DNA of 64,000 nt from Gammaproteobacteria bacterium. GTDB lineage: Bacteria; Pseudomonadota; Gammaproteobacteria; Pseudomonadales; Azotimanducaceae. Both the position numbers and the translations under genes were made by a program. Under the pieces are notes generated by a model, which did not search any database, was not told the origin of the DNA, and saw only the letters and a list, made by a program, of their open reading frames with translations. The first letter of the stretch is position 1; every line of letters begins with the position of its first letter. Shown piece by piece: positions 29,501 through 37,676 of this stretch. The DNA lies in contig VXYL01000068.1 in assembly GCA_009846005.1 (NCBI GenBank), positions 2,451 to 66,450 of the forward strand, written 5' to 3'.

Positions 29501-31700
29501 AGGCCTTGCGGTGTTCCGCCCGGCGATGACCATTCGCGTGGAGAAAACCCGGCGGCGATTCGGTCGTACGGACTTCGCCCCGCTGGAACTGCACTACCAG
29601 GAACAGGTGCTGCAGATCCACGTCATGGAGGAGTTCGTCAACCGCGGGCTCGACGCCATCGCCGCCGCCCTGCAACTGGCCATGGACTACTTCGCCCTAG
29701 ACCGGGATACCTTCCTGCACCGCTGGCTGCCGGATCGCACGGATCTGGCACGCCAGACCACCCCGGAATCCTGGCGGGCCATCGTCGAGAGCTTGAACAA
29801 CCCCACGCAGCGGCGCATCGTCGCGGACGACCGCGAGCAGACCAACGTCCTCGTGCTGGCCGGCCCGGGTTCCGGCAAGACCCGCGTGCTGGTGCACCGA
29901 ATCGCCTACCTGCTGCGGGTACGCCGGGAGGATCCCCGCAGCATCTTGGCGCTCGCCTACAACCGCCACGCGGCGGTCGAGATCCGCCGCCGCTTGGACG
30001 AACTCGTCGGCGCGGACTCTCGGGGCGTCACCGTCCTGACCTGCCACGGCATGGCGCTTCGCCTCACCGGCACGCACCTCGCCAACCGACCGGACCTCGC
30101 CGACGACGACTTCGGCGAGCTCTTGAGGGAGGCGACGGCCCTGCTGCGCGGCGAGGACTTGCCGGCCGACGAGGCAGACGAGCAGCGCGAGCGACTGCTT
30201 GCCGGCTTCCGCTGGATCCTGGTCGACGAGTACCAGGACGTCGACGAGGATCAGTACCAACTCATTTCCGCCCTAGCCGGCAGAACGCTAACCGGCGGCG
30301 AGCGCAAGCTGACGCTGTTCGCCGTGGGCGACGACGACCAGAACATCTACGCCTACGCCGGAGCGTCGGTCAAATACCTCCGGCGGTTCGAGGAAGACTA
30401 CAAGGCCAAGACCGTCTACCTGACCCAGAACTACCGCTCGACCGGACACATCATCGACGCCGCCAACGCCTGGATCGCCCGGGTAAGCGAACGGATGAAG
30501 GCGGAGCACCCCATCGAGATCGACCGTTCGCGGCGCAGGAAGCCCAAGGGCGGCGACTGGCAGTCACGCGACGCCGTGGGCCGGGGCAGGGTGCAGGTCC
30601 TGCGCGTACGCGGCGATGATCGTTCCCAGGCAATCGCCGCCTTGGCCGAACTGCGGCGCCTCGCGGACCTAGCGTCCGATTGGGACTGGCGGAGGTGCGC
30701 GGTCATCGCCCGCAACTGGCGCTATCTCGACCCGCTACGCAGCCTTTGCGAGCGTGAGGCCATCCCGGTACAAGTGGCGCGCGAGGACACGTCGTTCTTC
30801 TGGCGCCTGCGCGAGGTCCGAAGGCTGCGCGACTGGCTCGGCACGCTCGCCAATGGATTGGTCACCGGGGATGCGCTCCGGACGTGGCTCGCCGAGCAGC
30901 CGAACGGGGACTGGTCGGACGTGCTGACGGAAGCCCTCGACGACTACCTGCTGGAAACCGGCGGCGCGGAAACTTCGGTGCAGGCGTTCACGGCCTGGCT
31001 CGCGGAGTGGGGCCGCGAGCTGCGTCGGCGTCAGACTGGCCTCCTGCTACTCACGGCACACCGGGCCAAGGGATTGGAATTCGACCACGTGGCCATTCTG
31101 GACGGCGGCTGGAAAAAGGACGCCCCCGGCTATCGGGTCCGGCCAACGGACGAGGTGCTGCGGCTCTACTACGTCGCCATGACCCGCGCCCGTCACACGT
31201 TGACGCTCTTCCGAATGTCGGCCGCGAAGGATCTGCAGCTTCGCGATGACCCTTGGACGACCGAGCAACGCGGCGGCGACTATTGGTCGCGCGACATGCC
31301 CGCGCTCGTCCACCGCGAACACGTTGTCCGCACCGAACCACCCCCCGAGTTGGACATGCGCTACGAGCCGTTAGATCTCAAGGATGTCGACTTGGGGTTC
31401 GCAGGAAAGCACTGGTCGAAGCACCCCGTGCACGGGGCGATCAGCGCGCTGCGAACCGGCGATCCTCTCGAGTTGCGCGAGAACGGCGGCAGGTGGCTAC
31501 TTGCCGATGCCAACGGCCAAGACGTGGGACAGCTCGCAGGGAATTACCGACCGCCATCGGACCGGTGCCAGGCGCGCGTCCACGCAATCGTCGGTTGGGA
31601 CCGGCTCGACGGCACGCCGAGCCAGCAGGAACGGGCGCTGCGTGAGTCTTGGGAGGTCGTGGTTCCGGAGCTGATCTACGGATCGGGGAGCAAGCGATAG
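26562..31700 (+). CDS. Exonuclease-like/RecQ/UvrD-type triple-module helicase
   Basis: A 1712-residue DNA repair or defence-type protein with three modules. Residues about 1-135 resemble a DnaQ-like DEDD exonuclease: DLE at 7-9, GHNLIHFD at 59-66 and PEHDARLAL at 120-128, although the usual last Asp position is A127. A Cys-rich patch (CTASDCGWC) precedes a RecQ-type superfamily 2 helicase: TGSGKS with K313, DEAH at 411-414, and the ENYLQEAGRAGRD motif VI. A winged-helix-like stretch lies near 770. Residues about 1090-1600 form a UvrD/Rep-type superfamily 1 helicase: GPGSGKT with K1106, VDEYQD with D1222/E1223, GDDDQNIYAYAGA, and TAHRAKGLEFDHV. The start ATG is at 26562. It stands alone, with no obvious partner gene. 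Confidence 0.9.
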   Translation: MRYLAIDLEVGKRTERINALAAVDSDGRSFVRSKLRGAKLGDALHELDDFAEPAEVILGHNLIHFDLPHLRAAAPDLRLLSRPALDTLMLSPLAFPKNPYHRLVKHYQDGDLVRERRNDPEHDARLALTLFEDERTALAQADADRLLAWHWLTSPSGDFAAFDAMFRALRFSHRPSDGDARDAINRLLAGKACATRGGAIVSGAGEQGWPLAYVLAWLSVAGGNSVMPPWVRHQFPQAGKLLAELRDQACTASDCGWCREVHDAGSELRRWFGFDGFRAEPATPEGGSMQRAIVEKAMAGEHVLGLLPTGSGKSLCYQVPALSRYHKTGALTVVISPLVALMADQVAGLQNRGIGSVVTVNGMLSMPERADALDRIRLGDAGIVLTSPEQLRNRGVVEAIKQREIGSWVLDEAHCLSSWGHDFRPDYRYVGRFIRERSAGEPPAPVVCLTATAKPAVVEDILRHFREEVGIELQVFNGGAQRDNLTFEVVPTSPAEKLAHIDDLLHHHLPADSDGGAIVYCSARRRCQEVAEYLAAKNWSAAYFHAGLQPERKKQVQDDFIEGRLRVIVATNAFGMGVDKPDVRLVVHADIPGSLENYLQEAGRAGRDAEAASCVLLYTSDDVERQFGLAARSRLTRPEIDGICRALRNLKTKNDRSGRGRNSEVVATPGEILLEDDEHAFRRDTHTDDTRIKTAIAWLEDARLVQRDENRAEIFASSLLVSTLDEAKERLAKIDERHRPPLVRIVETLINAPIDEGVSTDELMALSGLSRDGVRNALYDLEQLGIANNDTTLTAYIHEGIERSSQHRLQSAVGLEGALVDRMRELAPDLVSQETPSVLHLRPVTQALKDDGHEGALPLLVLRLMRSLSMDGRGEDGPGSIDLRQLDRDQVSVKLNRDWPALLETARRRRSAAQVLLQHLREQLKGGVQGADLLVETTLGKLLKSIESDLVLRSRVRDPRKLLDRALLWLHEQEVIRLNKGLAVFRPAMTIRVEKTRRRFGRTDFAPLELHYQEQVLQIHVMEEFVNRGLDAIAAALQLAMDYFALDRDTFLHRWLPDRTDLARQTTPESWRAIVESLNNPTQRRIVADDREQTNVLVLAGPGSGKTRVLVHRIAYLLRVRREDPRSILALAYNRHAAVEIRRRLDELVGADSRGVTVLTCHGMALRLTGTHLANRPDLADDDFGELLREATALLRGEDLPADEADEQRERLLAGFRWILVDEYQDVDEDQYQLISALAGRTLTGGERKLTLFAVGDDDQNIYAYAGASVKYLRRFEEDYKAKTVYLTQNYRSTGHIIDAANAWIARVSERMKAEHPIEIDRSRRRKPKGGDWQSRDAVGRGRVQVLRVRGDDRSQAIAALAELRRLADLASDWDWRRCAVIARNWRYLDPLRSLCEREAIPVQVAREDTSFFWRLREVRRLRDWLGTLANGLVTGDALRTWLAEQPNGDWSDVLTEALDDYLLETGGAETSVQAFTAWLAEWGRELRRRQTGLLLLTAHRAKGLEFDHVAILDGGWKKDAPGYRVRPTDEVLRLYYVAMTRARHTLTLFRMSAAKDLQLRDDPWTTEQRGGDYWSRDMPALVHREHVVRTEPPPELDMRYEPLDLKDVDLGFAGKHWSKHPVHGAISALRTGDPLELRENGGRWLLADANGQDVGQLAGNYRPPSDRCQARVHAIVGWDRLDGTPSQQERALRESWEVVVPELIYGSGSKR

Positions 31701-31860
31701 ACGGTTCCACTCCGGATGCCGGGCTGCGGAGGGCGAGGAACAAAACCGTAGTGGATGGGCACGCCGACACGTTCGACGAGGTGTTCGACCCGAGGCAATA
31801 GAGGGGCATCGCCTTCCATGGTACAAATCCGCAACCCGTTGAATAGATTGACAAAACCTC

Positions 31861-31939
31861 GTAGGGGCGACCCTTGTGGTCGCCCGCGCCGAACACGCCG
31901 GCTCACTTGGCAACGGGACGGGACAAGCCCGTCCCCTAC
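31861..31939 (+). repeat. Composite palindromic repeat, copy 4 (complete)
   Basis: A 79-bp element. The left unit has an 8-bp perfect stem GGGCGACC/GGTCGCCC around CTTGT, and the right unit has GGGACGGG/CCCGTCCC around ACAAG. The termini GTAGGGG and CCCCTAC are inverted repeats. It is the cleanest copy in the window. Confidence 0.92.
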
Positions 31940-31983
31940 GACTCCGTTGTACCCTTCCGTCCGCGGCCCGGTCCCGGGGTGGA

Positions 31984-32027
31984 AACTCGCATGGAACAGA
32001 TCCACAACTCGCATGGAACAGATCCAC
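31984..32027. repeat. Perfect 22-bp tandem duplication
   Basis: Bases 31984-32005 are repeated exactly at 32006-32027. The unit contains CATGGAACAGATCCAC, which is also the left flank of repeat copy 5 and is related to the flank of copy 4. It looks like a local duplication at the element border. Confidence 0.9.
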
Positions 32028-32057
32028 AACTTGTTGAATCACACGACAAACTGAATC

Positions 32058-32150
32058 GTAGGGGCGACCCTATCGCGCCCGTAAGGGCGCGCGGTCGCCC
32101 GTGTTCTATGCGCCCCATGGCAGGCGGGACGGGACAAGCCCGTCCCCTAC
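32058..32150 (+). repeat. Composite palindromic repeat, copy 5 (with extra inner hairpin)
   Basis: A 93-bp element. The left unit GTAGGGGCGACCC is interrupted by an inner GC-rich palindrome (GCGCCCGTAAGGGCGC) before its GGTCGCCC arm. The right unit is identical to that of copy 4. It shares its inner-palindrome variant with copy 6. Confidence 0.9.
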
Positions 32151-32170
32151 GTTCCCTTGGTCCCTGCCCC

Positions 32171-32923
32171 TCAAGCTTTGTAGTACGCGGGCATCAGCTT
32201 CGCGTAGGCGGCGACCAAGGCTTCGATGTTCAGTCCGATCTCCTGCTCCGCTGGCCAGAACAGGTTCGCGTCCTCGAAAGCCAGCTTCTGAAGCAGGCTC
32301 GCGGCGCGGTGCCATGCGGCGATCACGCCGACGCAGTGCGTGCCGGTGCCGCCGGGCTGGGCGATCTGCTCGGCGGTTGTCTCGCGCAGGCGTGCTGGCA
32401 CACCTGCCGTATCCGGTACCCGGTTCGTCGCTCGGAACTCCGTGATCGCGCCGGCGTGGTTCGGAATGTCGCGCCTGGCGCGGGCGCTGCCGCTGGCGTC
32501 AAGGAACTCGAACCGGACGATGCTGCCGTCCTCCGCCGCCAGCTCCAACACTTCGCCCGGATGCAGTTCGGCGATAGACCCCTGCGCGGCGATTCCCACA
32601 TCGGCATCCGGCAACCGGAAGGTGCCGCCCGGGCGTAGTTCCCATTCGACGCCGAACAGCCACTGACGCACCCTGGCCGTATCCGCCAGGAAGCGCCAAG
32701 CGCCGTCGGGTGCGCACGGAACGCGGCGGATGAACTGCGCGGTGCGGCGGTCCTGCATCGAGGCGGCGCCGTGGCAGAAGGCGCGCATGGCGTCGTCGTC
32801 CGGGAGCTTGAAACGTCGCGCAATCTGATCCGGGGTCTCGTAGTGCTTGCGTTGCGCGTCGAACCAGTTGAGGTTGGTAATCGCGCCCTTGAGCGGCACT
32901 GGTTGTGCATCGTCTGCGACCAT
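32171..32923 (-). CDS. SRPBCC / AHSA1-like domain protein
   Basis: A 250-residue protein from the ATG at 32923 (MVADDAQPVPLKGAITNLNW). An in-frame TTG at 32965 would add 14 residues. The central part, APDGAWRFLADTARVRQWLFG followed by WELRPGGTFRLPD, is the typical first helix and strands of the START-like SRPBCC fold (AHSA1 type), which binds hydrophobic ligands or assists folding. The C-terminal part (FEDANLFWPAEQEIGLNIEALVAA) is helical. The ligand is unknown. It lies about 95 bp after the DUF4143 ATPase start-to-stop unit on the same strand and might be co-transcribed with it, though nothing functional links them. Confidence 0.7.
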   Translation of the reverse strand: MVADDAQPVPLKGAITNLNWFDAQRKHYETPDQIARRFKLPDDDAMRAFCHGAASMQDRRTAQFIRRVPCAPDGAWRFLADTARVRQWLFGVEWELRPGGTFRLPDADVGIAAQGSIAELHPGEVLELAAEDGSIVRFEFLDASGSARARRDIPNHAGAITEFRATNRVPDTAGVPARLRETTAEQIAQPGGTGTHCVGVIAAWHRAASLLQKLAFEDANLFWPAEQEIGLNIEALVAAYAKLMPAYYKA

Positions 32924-33017
32924 GTGGCTGCCAATCCCGAACGTCGCCGCCGTGAATACCAGCAACGCACGAGGCGCGCAACCGGAGGTCCGCCGTACGA
33001 TGCGTAAAGGGCCGGGA

Positions 33018-34175
33018 TCACTTCGCCAGCGGGCGAAGCGCGGCGTTTATCTCGGTTGCGGGCAAGGCGCGGATGCCTTTGGCGAGTTGATAGCTTTGCG
33101 TGCCGGCATGCATCACGTCGAGCCGGTCCAGTTTCAAGGTCTCGAAGGATGAACGCATGGAACGCGTGAGCGTGGGTGCTTCGGCGCGCTTGACCTCGAA
33201 CCCGAGTCGGCGCTGGCCTGCCACGACGAGCAGGTCTAACTCGGCGCCGCTGTGCGTGGACCAGTGGAAGCACTGTTCCGGACGGGCGGCGAGGCGCTCG
33301 ATGATCTGCGAGACGACGAAGCCCTCCCAGGATGCCCCGACCTTTGGGTGCGAGACGACTGCGTCACGGGAAGGGAGGCCAAGCAGGGAGTGCAGAATGC
33401 CCGAGTCGGCTACGTACACCTTTGGCGAACGCACCTGGCGCTTGGAGATGTTCTCGAACCACGGCGCAAGTTGCCTGACCACGAAGAGGGACGTCATCAG
33501 ATCCAGGTAGCGTCGTACCGTTGTATGCGCGACACCGAACGCCCGGGCGAACTCGGCGCCGTTCCATGTCTGCCCGTGCCAATGGGCGAGCATGGTCCAG
33601 AACCGCCGCAATGTTGCTGGAGGAACGGAACCGCCCAAGTCCGGCACGTCCCGCGACAGGAACGTGTCCACGAAGTTGTGTCGCCATCGAACGCTAGCCG
33701 CCTCGGAACGGGCCAGGTAGGAACGCGGGAAACCCCCACGCAACCACAGCTGGTCGATGTCGCCGACTTCGTTCGTGTTGAATCCGTCGAGTCGGCAAAA
33801 GGCAACTCGGCCAGCCAAGGTTTCGGACGTTTGCCGCAAGAGTTCGGGAGCCGCACTGCCGAGGACGAGGAAACGCGCCGGTGTCCCCGGCCGGTCCGCG
33901 AGCACGCGCAGCAACGGGAAGACCTCCGGCAGCCGGTGGATCTCGTCAAGGACCACAAGACCCTCAAGCGCCCGCAGTTCAAGGCCGGGGTCACTCAACC
34001 GCGCCAAGTCGGCCGGATCCTCCAGATCGAACCATGTCGTGGCGGTTCGTTTCGCTGCAAGCTGTCTCGCCAAGGTGGTCTTGCCCACCTGCCGAGCGCC
34101 AAGCAACGCGACTATGGGATACTCCCGCAACAACAGGCGTAAGCGTCTCAACGCGTCTGTCCGAGTGATATCCAT
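33018..34175 (-). CDS. AAA ATPase with C-terminal DUF4143 domain
   Basis: A 385-residue protein of the AAA_14/DUF4143 family. Walker A GARQVGKTT is at residues 26-34 and Walker B LVVLDEIH at 74-80 with D77/E78. The C-terminal half has the DUF4143 winged-helix part (FGVAHTTVRRYLDLM) and a restriction-endonuclease-like segment, ELDLLVVAGQRRLGFEVKRA, with the E..D..EVK pattern of PD-(D/E)XK folds. The family is widespread and mobile; its cellular role is poorly defined. I choose the ATG at 34175 over the longer ORF to 34211 because a perfect inverted repeat occupies exactly that interval, which suggests autoregulation. Confidence 0.88.
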   Translation of the reverse strand: MDITRTDALRRLRLLLREYPIVALLGARQVGKTTLARQLAAKRTATTWFDLEDPADLARLSDPGLELRALEGLVVLDEIHRLPEVFPLLRVLADRPGTPARFLVLGSAAPELLRQTSETLAGRVAFCRLDGFNTNEVGDIDQLWLRGGFPRSYLARSEAASVRWRHNFVDTFLSRDVPDLGGSVPPATLRRFWTMLAHWHGQTWNGAEFARAFGVAHTTVRRYLDLMTSLFVVRQLAPWFENISKRQVRSPKVYVADSGILHSLLGLPSRDAVVSHPKVGASWEGFVVSQIIERLAARPEQCFHWSTHSGAELDLLVVAGQRRLGFEVKRAEAPTLTRSMRSSFETLKLDRLDVMHAGTQSYQLAKGIRALPATEINAALRPLAK

Positions 34176-34178
34176 AAG

Positions 34179-34211
34179 TTGAAATATGAACGTTAGATGC
34201 TCATATTTCAA
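34179..34211. promoter_or_regulatory. Perfect 11-bp inverted repeat upstream of the DUF4143 ATPase
   Basis: TTGAAATATGA (34179-34189) and TCATATTTCAA (34201-34211) are exact reverse complements separated by 11 bp, so the arm centres are 22 bp apart, two helical turns. The site begins 4 bp upstream of the ATPase ATG and is AT-rich in a GC-rich genome. It could be an operator or a 5' leader hairpin that covers the ribosome binding site. Confidence 0.75.
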
Positions 34212-34474
34212 TCCATTTTGGGTCGTGTGAGCCCGCCGCGCGTTAGGCGACAGCCGTTCGGGATGTCGTCGAGTGCGGATTGCCCAACGTCTGTCTGCTG
34301 CGCGATCGCAAGATCCGATCTGTCAACAGAATGGTTGTCACCGGATTTGTTGACTGATCTTACCAATCCGTGCGCGTGATGCATTGCGGGGGGTCGGCCT
34401 CGGAGGCGAACCGCTTGAAAACACCAGATTCCCGGCTGCATCATCGACGCAGATCGTGGAGCGGAGACTTGGAC

Positions 34475-36025
34475 ATGCGCGCAATCGCGATTGCAGTCAC
34501 AGCCTTGGCGGCCATTGCGGCTGCGTTCTTCGTCGGGCGAGCAACCGCGCCCGGGTCGGAGCCGGTGATCGCCGTTGCGCCACTCGACCCGGCTGCCGAT
34601 CCTGTGGCGGAGCAGCCGCCGCCGGCCCGGGAGGCTCTGCCGTCGGCGGATCCGCGCGCCCGGCTACTGGCCGCGTTGGAGCAATCCGGCGAGGAGCGGG
34701 ACCGCGTTGTCCGCCAGGCAATGATCGCCTGGCTCGCCGCCGAGGGCGCCGGCGCGATACGGTCCGCGCGCGAGCACCCGGAACTCAGCGGCGAGGCTGA
34801 GCGGATGGTGCGGCTCGCGTTGTATGCGTATCCGGAGATTTTCGAGGACGATCCTTCGTTGCTGGACGACGACCCGGACCGCGAAAGGCTGATCTCGATG
34901 TCGGTGGGGTCGATAGCCGGTTTCGACCCCGACCTCGCCCGTGTGCTCGTCAACCGCCACCTTGCCGACAGCGAATACGGCGTTGCGATGCTTGGAGCGG
35001 TCGAACACTTCGAGAGTTTCGCCGGTCCGGCACCGTCGCTGTCGGACGCCCGGACGGAATTGGCATCCATCCTCACCGAGACGAACATGATGAAGCGCCT
35101 GCCGCGCTTGATGATGCTCCTCGAGCGCATGGCGTCGAGCGATCCGGCGAGTGCGGCGCAGCTGATCGACGAGATGCCGAGATCGTCGAGCACCATGGCG
35201 ATCAACACCCTGGTCCACCGATGGTCGCAGTCCGATCCGCAGGCGGCGGCGGACTGGCTTGCGAGCAAGGACGCTCAGATTGCCCGGCAAGGTTGGCCGG
35301 CCTTGGCACAAGCTTGGGGGCGGCGGGACCTGGATGCGGCGAGTGCATACGCCGACAACTTGACCGGAACCGCCCGGACCGCCTTCCTTCGTGGCCTTGC
35401 CGTCGCGACGGCGGGGATGCCGACAGGAACGACGCGAGCGTGGCTGTCCAGTTACCGGGACGACCCGGTCTACGCGGATCTAGTGCGCGGCGTGGCCGGA
35501 CAACTCGCCGGGCAGGACGTTCGAGCCGCGATGTCGCTCATCGAGGAGTTGCCGACCGAGCAGCGTCTCCGTTCCTATGGGTCGGTCATCCCGATGCTGG
35601 CCATGCAGGATCCCGAGGCGGCGGTTGACGTGGTGGATCAGCTTGAAGACGACGACGTCCGGCGCAGCCTGATCCCCATGGTGGTCTCCATCTGGGCGCA
35701 GAACGATGCCCGGGCGGCACTGGACTGGGCCTCGGATCACCCGCGAGGCCAGACCCGGGACAGCGCGATCAGCCAGGTAGCGGGTGTGCTGGTACGGATC
35801 GACCCCGACCTCGCAATCGACGCGATCGACGAGGTCGATGATCCCCAAATGCGCAAGGCGACCGTCTCGCGGCTGTTGGTTCAGCTGGAGAGCGAACAGG
35901 AGGCCGTCCGCGTCGGCCGCCGCCACGACTTCGATCGCGATGCCGTGCTTGCTCTGCGCGAAAGGGACGGGCCGCACTTCGATACGGTCGGTGCAATCTA
36001 CTTCGAGGGCTCGCCTCCTGATTGA
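34475..36025 (+). CDS. Exported or membrane-anchored helical-repeat protein
   Basis: A 516-residue protein from the ATG at 34475, chosen because GGAG at 34462 and a signal-anchor (IAIAVTALAAIAAAFFVG, about 4-21) immediately follow; the longer ORF to 34370 has no such logic. After a Pro/Ala-rich linker the rest is all-helical with recurring DP.AA..W and AL.WASDHP motifs (for example DPQAAADWLASKD, NDARAALDWASDHP), a HEAT/TPR-like solenoid. No catalytic motif is visible. The likely role is a periplasmic or envelope scaffold for protein-protein contacts; this is inferred from architecture only. It is divergent from the DUF4143 gene and convergent with the BCCT transporter. Confidence 0.75.
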   Translation: MRAIAIAVTALAAIAAAFFVGRATAPGSEPVIAVAPLDPAADPVAEQPPPAREALPSADPRARLLAALEQSGEERDRVVRQAMIAWLAAEGAGAIRSAREHPELSGEAERMVRLALYAYPEIFEDDPSLLDDDPDRERLISMSVGSIAGFDPDLARVLVNRHLADSEYGVAMLGAVEHFESFAGPAPSLSDARTELASILTETNMMKRLPRLMMLLERMASSDPASAAQLIDEMPRSSSTMAINTLVHRWSQSDPQAAADWLASKDAQIARQGWPALAQAWGRRDLDAASAYADNLTGTARTAFLRGLAVATAGMPTGTTRAWLSSYRDDPVYADLVRGVAGQLAGQDVRAAMSLIEELPTEQRLRSYGSVIPMLAMQDPEAAVDVVDQLEDDDVRRSLIPMVVSIWAQNDARAALDWASDHPRGQTRDSAISQVAGVLVRIDPDLAIDAIDEVDDPQMRKATVSRLLVQLESEQEAVRVGRRHDFDRDAVLALRERDGPHFDTVGAIYFEGSPPD

Positions 36026-36041
36026 TGGGCGGGGCTGCGAA

Positions 36042-37676
36042 TCAACCTCCGGCCACTGCGGATGAGTCCCGCGTCAGCGATCTCAGCACCCCGAAGGTCA
36101 TCACCAGCAGGATCACGCAAACCGGCAACGCGGCGGCTATGGATGCCGCCTGCAGCGCCTGCAGGCCGTCGACGAGGAGCAGCAGTGCGGCGACGACGCC
36201 GATCGATACGCCCCAGACAACGCGGAAGCGGCGCGGCGGGTGGTCGTCGCCCATGCTGAGCATGGTGGCGATTACGAGCGTTCCCGAGTCCGAGGACGTG
36301 ATGAACCACGTCGCGAGCAGGAATGTCGCCAGCGCGGACATCGCCCAGACGAGCCAGTGCATCTCGGTCATCAGCTCGATGGTGCCGTAAAGGGCGGCTT
36401 CCAGTTGCCAGTTGCGGGCGAGTTCCAGGATGCCGGCGGTGCCGACGCCGCCCTCGGCGTTGAGTTCCAGGTAGAGCGCGTTGCCGCCGAACAGGCACAG
36501 CCAGATGATGCCGACCACCGTCGGCACGAACATCGCGCCGAAGGTGAACTCGCGGATGGTGCGTCCCCGGGAGATCCGCGCGATGAACAGGCCCACGAAG
36601 GGCGCCCAGGCGATCCACCAGCCCCAGTAGAAGATCGTCCAGCTCCCCTGCCAGTCACTATGGCCGGGTTCGGTGGCGATGAAGAGGCTGGTCGGCACGA
36701 GGTGGAGCAGGTATGAACCCACCGTCTTGGCGAGGAAGCCGAGCAGCCACTCGACGGGCCCGAAGACGAGGAAGAAACCGAGCAGGATGATGCTCAAGTA
36801 GATGTTCCACTCGGAGATGATGCGGATCCCGCGGGCGACGCCGGACACGGCGGACAGCGTGGCGACAGCGGAGATGACGGCGATCAGCACGATGTAGGTG
36901 GTGATGTCGGCGGGCACGTCCGCCAGGACGTCGAGTCCGGCGGCCATCTGCTTGACGCCGAGCCCGAGGGAAGTCGCCACCCCGAACACCGTGCCGAACA
37001 CTGCTAGGAGGTCGACGCCGTGGCCGATGGGGCCGTAGATGCGCTCGCCGATGATCGGATGGAGGGAGGAGCGCAGGGTCAGCGGTAGTTTCTTGCGGAA
37101 ACCGAAGTAGGCGAGGCACAGGCCGACCAGGACGTACACGGACCAGGCGGAAAAGCCCCAGTGGAAGTAGGTGATCCGCATCGCATGGACGGCGCGGTCT
37201 TCGTTCAGTTCCGACGCGCCCCGGGCATCCGCATGGGGATTGTTGGGGTAGCCGAAGGGTTCCGAGTTGTCGAAGTAGAACATCGGCTCCGAGATGGAGA
37301 AGAACAGGAGCCCGATGCCGAGCCCCGCCGAGAACAGCATGGCGAGCCACGAGAAGGTGCTGAACTCGGGGCGTGCATCGTCGTCGCCGAGCCGCACCCG
37401 GCCGTGCCGACTCAGCATGACGTACAGGCATGCCACGAACACGATGGTGATCGAGATGACGTAGAAGCCGCCGAAGGTGGACTCCACCCAGCCGCGGACG
37501 GCCGAATAGACGTTCCCCGCGCTCTCGACCCATCCGAGGGTGAACACGACGAACGCGGCGACCATGGCCAGCGAGGCGATGGACATGCCCGGGTGCATGC
37601 CTCGCCACCAGCCGGACTTCGCCACCGCGAAGGCGCGCCGAGGGCGCGTTGCCTCCGGCTGGTGCGTGGAACTCAT
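36042..37676 (-). CDS. BCCT-family betaine/carnitine/choline-type transporter
   Basis: A 544-residue protein with about twelve hydrophobic segments. The BCCT signature region (FYWGWWIAWAPFVGLFIARI then SRGRTIREF) is clear, as is the N-terminal GLGIGLLFFSISEPMFYF block, which corresponds to the sodium/substrate region GMGIGLMFWGVAEP. BCCT proteins import quaternary ammonium or sulfonium osmolytes with sodium or protons. The ATG at 37676 overlaps the stop of the Ldh-type dehydrogenase (ATGA), so the two are translationally coupled, suggesting uptake of a compound that feeds an oxidation step. A 780-residue ORF reaching 38384 is an out-of-frame extension through the dehydrogenase gene and is rejected. 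Confidence 0.93.
   Translation of the reverse strand: MSSTHQPEATRPRRAFAVAKSGWWRGMHPGMSIASLAMVAAFVVFTLGWVESAGNVYSAVRGWVESTFGGFYVISITIVFVACLYVMLSRHGRVRLGDDDARPEFSTFSWLAMLFSAGLGIGLLFFSISEPMFYFDNSEPFGYPNNPHADARGASELNEDRAVHAMRITYFHWGFSAWSVYVLVGLCLAYFGFRKKLPLTLRSSLHPIIGERIYGPIGHGVDLLAVFGTVFGVATSLGLGVKQMAAGLDVLADVPADITTYIVLIAVISAVATLSAVSGVARGIRIISEWNIYLSIILLGFFLVFGPVEWLLGFLAKTVGSYLLHLVPTSLFIATEPGHSDWQGSWTIFYWGWWIAWAPFVGLFIARISRGRTIREFTFGAMFVPTVVGIIWLCLFGGNALYLELNAEGGVGTAGILELARNWQLEAALYGTIELMTEMHWLVWAMSALATFLLATWFITSSDSGTLVIATMLSMGDDHPPRRFRVVWGVSIGVVAALLLLVDGLQALQAASIAAALPVCVILLVMTFGVLRSLTRDSSAVAGG

Larger units (their letters stand above)
31701..32170. other. 470-bp non-coding region carrying two composite repeats
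   Basis: This gap between the convergent helicase and SRPBCC genes holds no believable gene. It contains two complete palindromic elements (31861-31939 and 32058-32150), each preceded by a related left flank (CATGG-ACA-ATCC-CAAC--GTTGAAT, at 31818-31844 and 32012-32039), and a perfect 22-bp tandem duplication. ORFs crossing it translate repeat sequence only. Confidence 0.8.

Noticed and set aside
31441-32118. Several 60-180 residue frames across 31.4-32.1 kb
   Set aside because: They read through the palindromic repeats and give peptides such as ATTRVAPTRF that are translated repeat sequence, not genes.
31818-32150. Possible CRISPR array from repeated units at 31.8-32.15 kb
   Set aside because: Only two elements, each an internally palindromic composite of 79-93 bp, with no regular short repeat-spacer pattern and no cas genes.
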